Source of the DNA: Streptomyces sp. NRRL F-5126
GTDB lineage: Bacteria; Actinomycetota; Actinomycetes; Streptomycetales; Streptomycetaceae
Length of the DNA: 64,000 nucleotides
Direction of reading: 5' to 3'
Assembly: GCF_000721265.1 (NCBI RefSeq)
Contig: NZ_JOFZ01000012.1
Span: forward strand, 434,001-498,000
Part shown: positions 62,310 through 64,000 of the stretch, piece after piece
Layout: every line of letters begins with the position of its first letter
Position numbering within the stretch: position 1 is the stretch's first letter
Made by a program: the position numbers and the translations under genes
Notes under the pieces: model-generated
What the model was told of the DNA's origin: nothing
Databases searched by the model: none
Seen by the model: only the letters and a program-made list of their open reading frames with translations

Positions 62310-62313
62310 TGCG
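62298..62313. promoter_or_regulatory. 16-bp perfect palindrome
   Basis: CGCAGTGA and TCACTGCG form a perfect 16-bp dyad upstream of the MFS gene. The right half, GATCACTGCG, is repeated at 62365-62374, and ACTGCGTTA occurs at 62308-62316 and 62389-62397. Confidence 0.6.
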
Positions 62314-62333
62314 TTAAAAAGGAGCGTAGCACA

Positions 62334-62353
62334 AACGCATCGATCGATGCATT
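62334..62353. promoter_or_regulatory. 20-bp near-perfect palindrome
   Basis: AACGCATCGA and TCGATGCATT pair at 9 of 10 positions, with a perfect GCATCGATCGATGC core at 62337-62350. It is flanked by GCGTTAAAAA and CATTAAAAAA on either side, between the MFS and GntR genes. Candidate operator for the MFS transporter. Confidence 0.55.
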
Positions 62354-62394
62354 AAAAAAGCAACGATCACTGCGCCACTGGTCGTCCGACTGCG

Positions 62395-63075
62395 TTACAC
62401 CGCGCCCTCGTCGCCGTCCGCGATCACCGTGCGCAGCGCCTGAGCCGTGCGATCGGTGTGCTGGGCCAGCAGCGTGGTCGCGGCGTCGACGTCGCCACGC
62501 AGAACGGCGTCCGCCAGATGCTGGTGCTCGCCGGGGATGTCACGGTCGAAGTCGTGCCCCACCACCCGGGACCACCGGCGGTACAGCGCGGCAGCGTCGC
62601 GCAGGGTGAGCGCGGCGGCCAGCAGATGCGAGTTGCCGCAACCGTCGAGCAAGGACTGGTGGAAGCGCTCGTGGACGGCGAACCACTCGCCGTTCAACGT
62701 GCCGTCCGGCAGCACGAGCGGCGTGCCGGCCAGGCGGTGGTGGGCGGCGACCACGGACGCCTGCCAGTCGAGGTTGCCGCGCGCCATGGAACGGCGCAGC
62801 ACGATCGTCTCGATCTCGATGCGCGCCTCGGTGAGTTGGTCGAGGTCCCCGAGGGACACGGTGACCACGCTGAATCCCTGCTGCGGTGCCGCGCGGACCA
62901 GCCGCTGTTCCGACAGGCGCGTAAGGGCCTCACGGACGACCGACTGACTCACCGAGAACCGCTGGGCCAGCTCCACCAGCCGCAGTCGCTGCCCGGGCCG
63001 CAGGTCGCCCCGGAAGATCTCCTCGCGAATCCGAACGTAGACGGCACCCGCTCGCGTCAGCTTCTCACCGGTCAT
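62395..63075 (-). CDS. GntR family regulator, FCD (FadR-type) subgroup
   Basis: A 226-residue regulator. The winged helix (about 10-75) includes LRPGQRLRLVELAQRFSVSQ and VVREALTRLSEQRLV. The FCD ligand domain follows, with VHERFHQSLLDGCGNSHLL and a final GEHQHLADAVLRGDVDAA, supplying the metal-binding Asp and His residues of the family. The gene is divergent from the intact acetoacetyl-CoA synthetase gene, with a 27-bp dyad between them. Related motif halves lie upstream of the FAH operon. It is therefore the best candidate for the island's repressor (inference). Confidence 0.9.
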   Translation of the reverse strand: MTGEKLTRAGAVYVRIREEIFRGDLRPGQRLRLVELAQRFSVSQSVVREALTRLSEQRLVRAAPQQGFSVVTVSLGDLDQLTEARIEIETIVLRRSMARGNLDWQASVVAAHHRLAGTPLVLPDGTLNGEWFAVHERFHQSLLDGCGNSHLLAAALTLRDAAALYRRWSRVVGHDFDRDIPGEHQHLADAVLRGDVDAATTLLAQHTDRTAQALRTVIADGDEGAV

Positions 63076-63115
63076 GGCCAGGCACCCTAGCAGGAAAAAC
63101 GACAGATGGATAACT

Positions 63116-63142
63116 TATCGTTAATCTATTGCGTTAACGATA
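63116..63142. promoter_or_regulatory. Inverted repeat operator between gntR and the synthetase gene
   Basis: TATCGTTAA (63116-63124) and TTAACGATA (63134-63142) are perfect 9-bp arms separated by TCTATTGCG. It lies 41 bp from the gntR start and 48 bp from the synthetase start. The left arm plus spacer recurs at 53561-53577. Confidence 0.75.
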
Positions 63143-63189
63143 GATGGAGCGGAGACTGTAGCGCAAGCGCAAGAGGTGGGAGACGCACC

Positions 63190-64000
63190 ATGAGTACGCC
63201 CCAGCAGGCGGACGCGGCCCCGGTGGAACCGATCTGGCAGCCCGCCACGCACCCGGCCGGAAGGCCGCGCATCAGCGAGTTCGCCGACCTCGTGGGCCGC
63301 AAGACCGGCATCACCCATCCCGACTACGAGTCACTGTGGAAGTGGTCGACCGAGGACCTCGCCGGCTTCTGGGTCGCTGTCGCCGAGTTCTTCGACATCC
63401 GGACCACCGGCGTGTGGCTGCAGGCGCTGGACGACGCCCCCATGCCGGCGACCCGCTGGTTTCCCGGCGCCCGCCTCAACTACGCCGAACACGCCCTGCG
63501 TACCGGTGACCCCGCCGGGGCCGCACTGATCTCGGTCAGCGAGGACGGCACCACCGCCACCACCACGTGGCGGGAACTGCGCGACCAGGTCGGCGCCTTG
63601 TCCGGCTGGCTGCGCGAACAGGGAGTCACCGCGGGAGACCGGGTGGTGGGATACCTGCCCAACACCGTCCACGCCGTCGTCGCCTTCCTCGCCTCTGCCG
63701 CCATCGGCGCCATCTGGTCCGTCTGCGACCAGGACTACAGCGCCTCGGGCGCGGCGGCCCGCTTCGGCCGGCTCGAACCCGTCGTGCTCGTCACCGCCGA
63801 CGGCTACCGCAGGCAGGGCCGAGACCACGACCGGCGGGCGGAAGTCAGGAAGCTGCGCGACGCCCTGCCCACCGTCCGCGCCGTCGTCCACGTCCCCGTA
63901 CTGGGCCTGCCACTGCCCGGGCACAGCCGTGCCACCACCTGGCGGCAGGCGACGGCCCGTCCCGCGGAGCCGTCGTTCGAGAAGCTGCCCTTCGACGCCC
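63190..64000 (+). CDS. Acetoacetyl-CoA synthetase, N-terminal part
   Basis: The first 270 codons are present and the frame is open at the window edge. The enzyme activates acetoacetate to acetoacetyl-CoA using ATP. Markers are VEPIWQPATHP, HPDYESLWKWSTEDLAGFW, RWFPGARLNYAEH, GYLPNTVHAVVAFLASAAIGA and TGDPAGAALISVSEDG. The longest begins GYLPNTVHAVVAFLA. It is closely similar to the disrupted gene at 55503-57255, so it likely replaces its function. ATG 63190 has GGGAG seven bases upstream. It is divergent from gntR. The ATP-binding motif lies outside the window. Confidence 0.9.
   Translation, partial: MSTPQQADAAPVEPIWQPATHPAGRPRISEFADLVGRKTGITHPDYESLWKWSTEDLAGFWVAVAEFFDIRTTGVWLQALDDAPMPATRWFPGARLNYAEHALRTGDPAGAALISVSEDGTTATTTWRELRDQVGALSGWLREQGVTAGDRVVGYLPNTVHAVVAFLASAAIGAIWSVCDQDYSASGAAARFGRLEPVVLVTADGYRRQGRDHDRRAEVRKLRDALPTVRAVVHVPVLGLPLPGHSRATTWRQATARPAEPSFEKLPFDA

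Noticed and set aside
1..64000. CRISPR arrays, tRNA or rRNA genes, transposases, integrases or phage genes
   Set aside because: No regularly spaced repeats, cloverleaf or T-loop sequences, or mobile-element proteins were recognised by reading; a covariance-model scan would be needed to exclude small RNAs.

Overview
The window is chromosomal DNA of a high-GC actinobacterium, most likely a Streptomyces or close relative. The evidence is the very high GC at third codon positions, frequent GTG and TTG starts, ATGA/GTGA translational coupling, an F420-NADP reductase, a streptogrisin-type secreted protease, a DmdR/IdeR-type iron box and the dense population of regulators and exporters. No rRNA, tRNA, CRISPR array, phage or transposase gene was seen. 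All coordinates include stop codons.

Layout. (1) 1-5105: a one-carbon/O-demethylation locus. It holds a truncated methylenetetrahydrofolate reductase gene, two paralogous LigM-type (GcvT-fold) tetrahydrofolate-dependent O-demethylase genes and an AraC regulator. (2) 5185-20308: mostly housekeeping and conserved streptomycete genes: a lipoprotein, an ArsR-type regulator with a divergent exporter, an iron-box haem oxygenase, methionine aminopeptidase, NpdG, a site-2 protease, exporters, three NAD(P)-dependent oxidoreductases and a MazG-like protein. (3) 20455-30792: a catabolic/uptake locus with a glucarate-dehydratase-like enolase, a creatininase-family amidase, a ROK-like protein without kinase residues, a complete Dpp/Opp-type ABC importer, an IclR regulator and a serine hydrolase. 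(4) 31017-36138: a streptogrisin-like protease, then a tightly coupled five-gene operon: a 62-residue peptide, three proteins of unknown function (two of them tandem paralogues) and a beta-lactamase-fold hydrolase. This is the best candidate here for an undescribed system. (5) 36311-46739: a crcB pair, a YihY protein, an alpha/beta hydrolase, an amino-acid permease coupled to a class-A beta-lactamase-like protein, GntR and TetR regulators, a DHA2 exporter and a Tat-exported phospholipase C. (6) 46745-64000: a catabolic island with an esterase, an MBL-fold hydrolase, a LAL-type LuxR regulator, an FMN reductase, a FAH-family hydrolase, an extradiol-type VOC dioxygenase, a YciI protein, an ACMSD-like amidohydrolase, an alpha/beta hydrolase, an exporter, AraC and GntR regulators and two acetoacetyl-CoA synthetase genes. 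The first synthetase copy is broken. Remnants of a flavin monooxygenase and possibly an old-yellow-enzyme gene also lie here.

How the parts may fit together. In region 1 the demethylases would pass methyl groups to tetrahydrofolate and the reductase would process the methyl-folate. In region 6 a phenolic ring could be opened by the VOC enzyme and the product hydrolysed by FAH or alpha/beta hydrolases. Acetoacetate-type end products would then be activated by acetoacetyl-CoA synthetase. A motif shared upstream of the FAH operon and of the intact synthetase gene suggests that one regulator, plausibly the GntR protein at 62395-63075, controls both. These pathway statements are inference; the gene families and motifs are read from the sequence.
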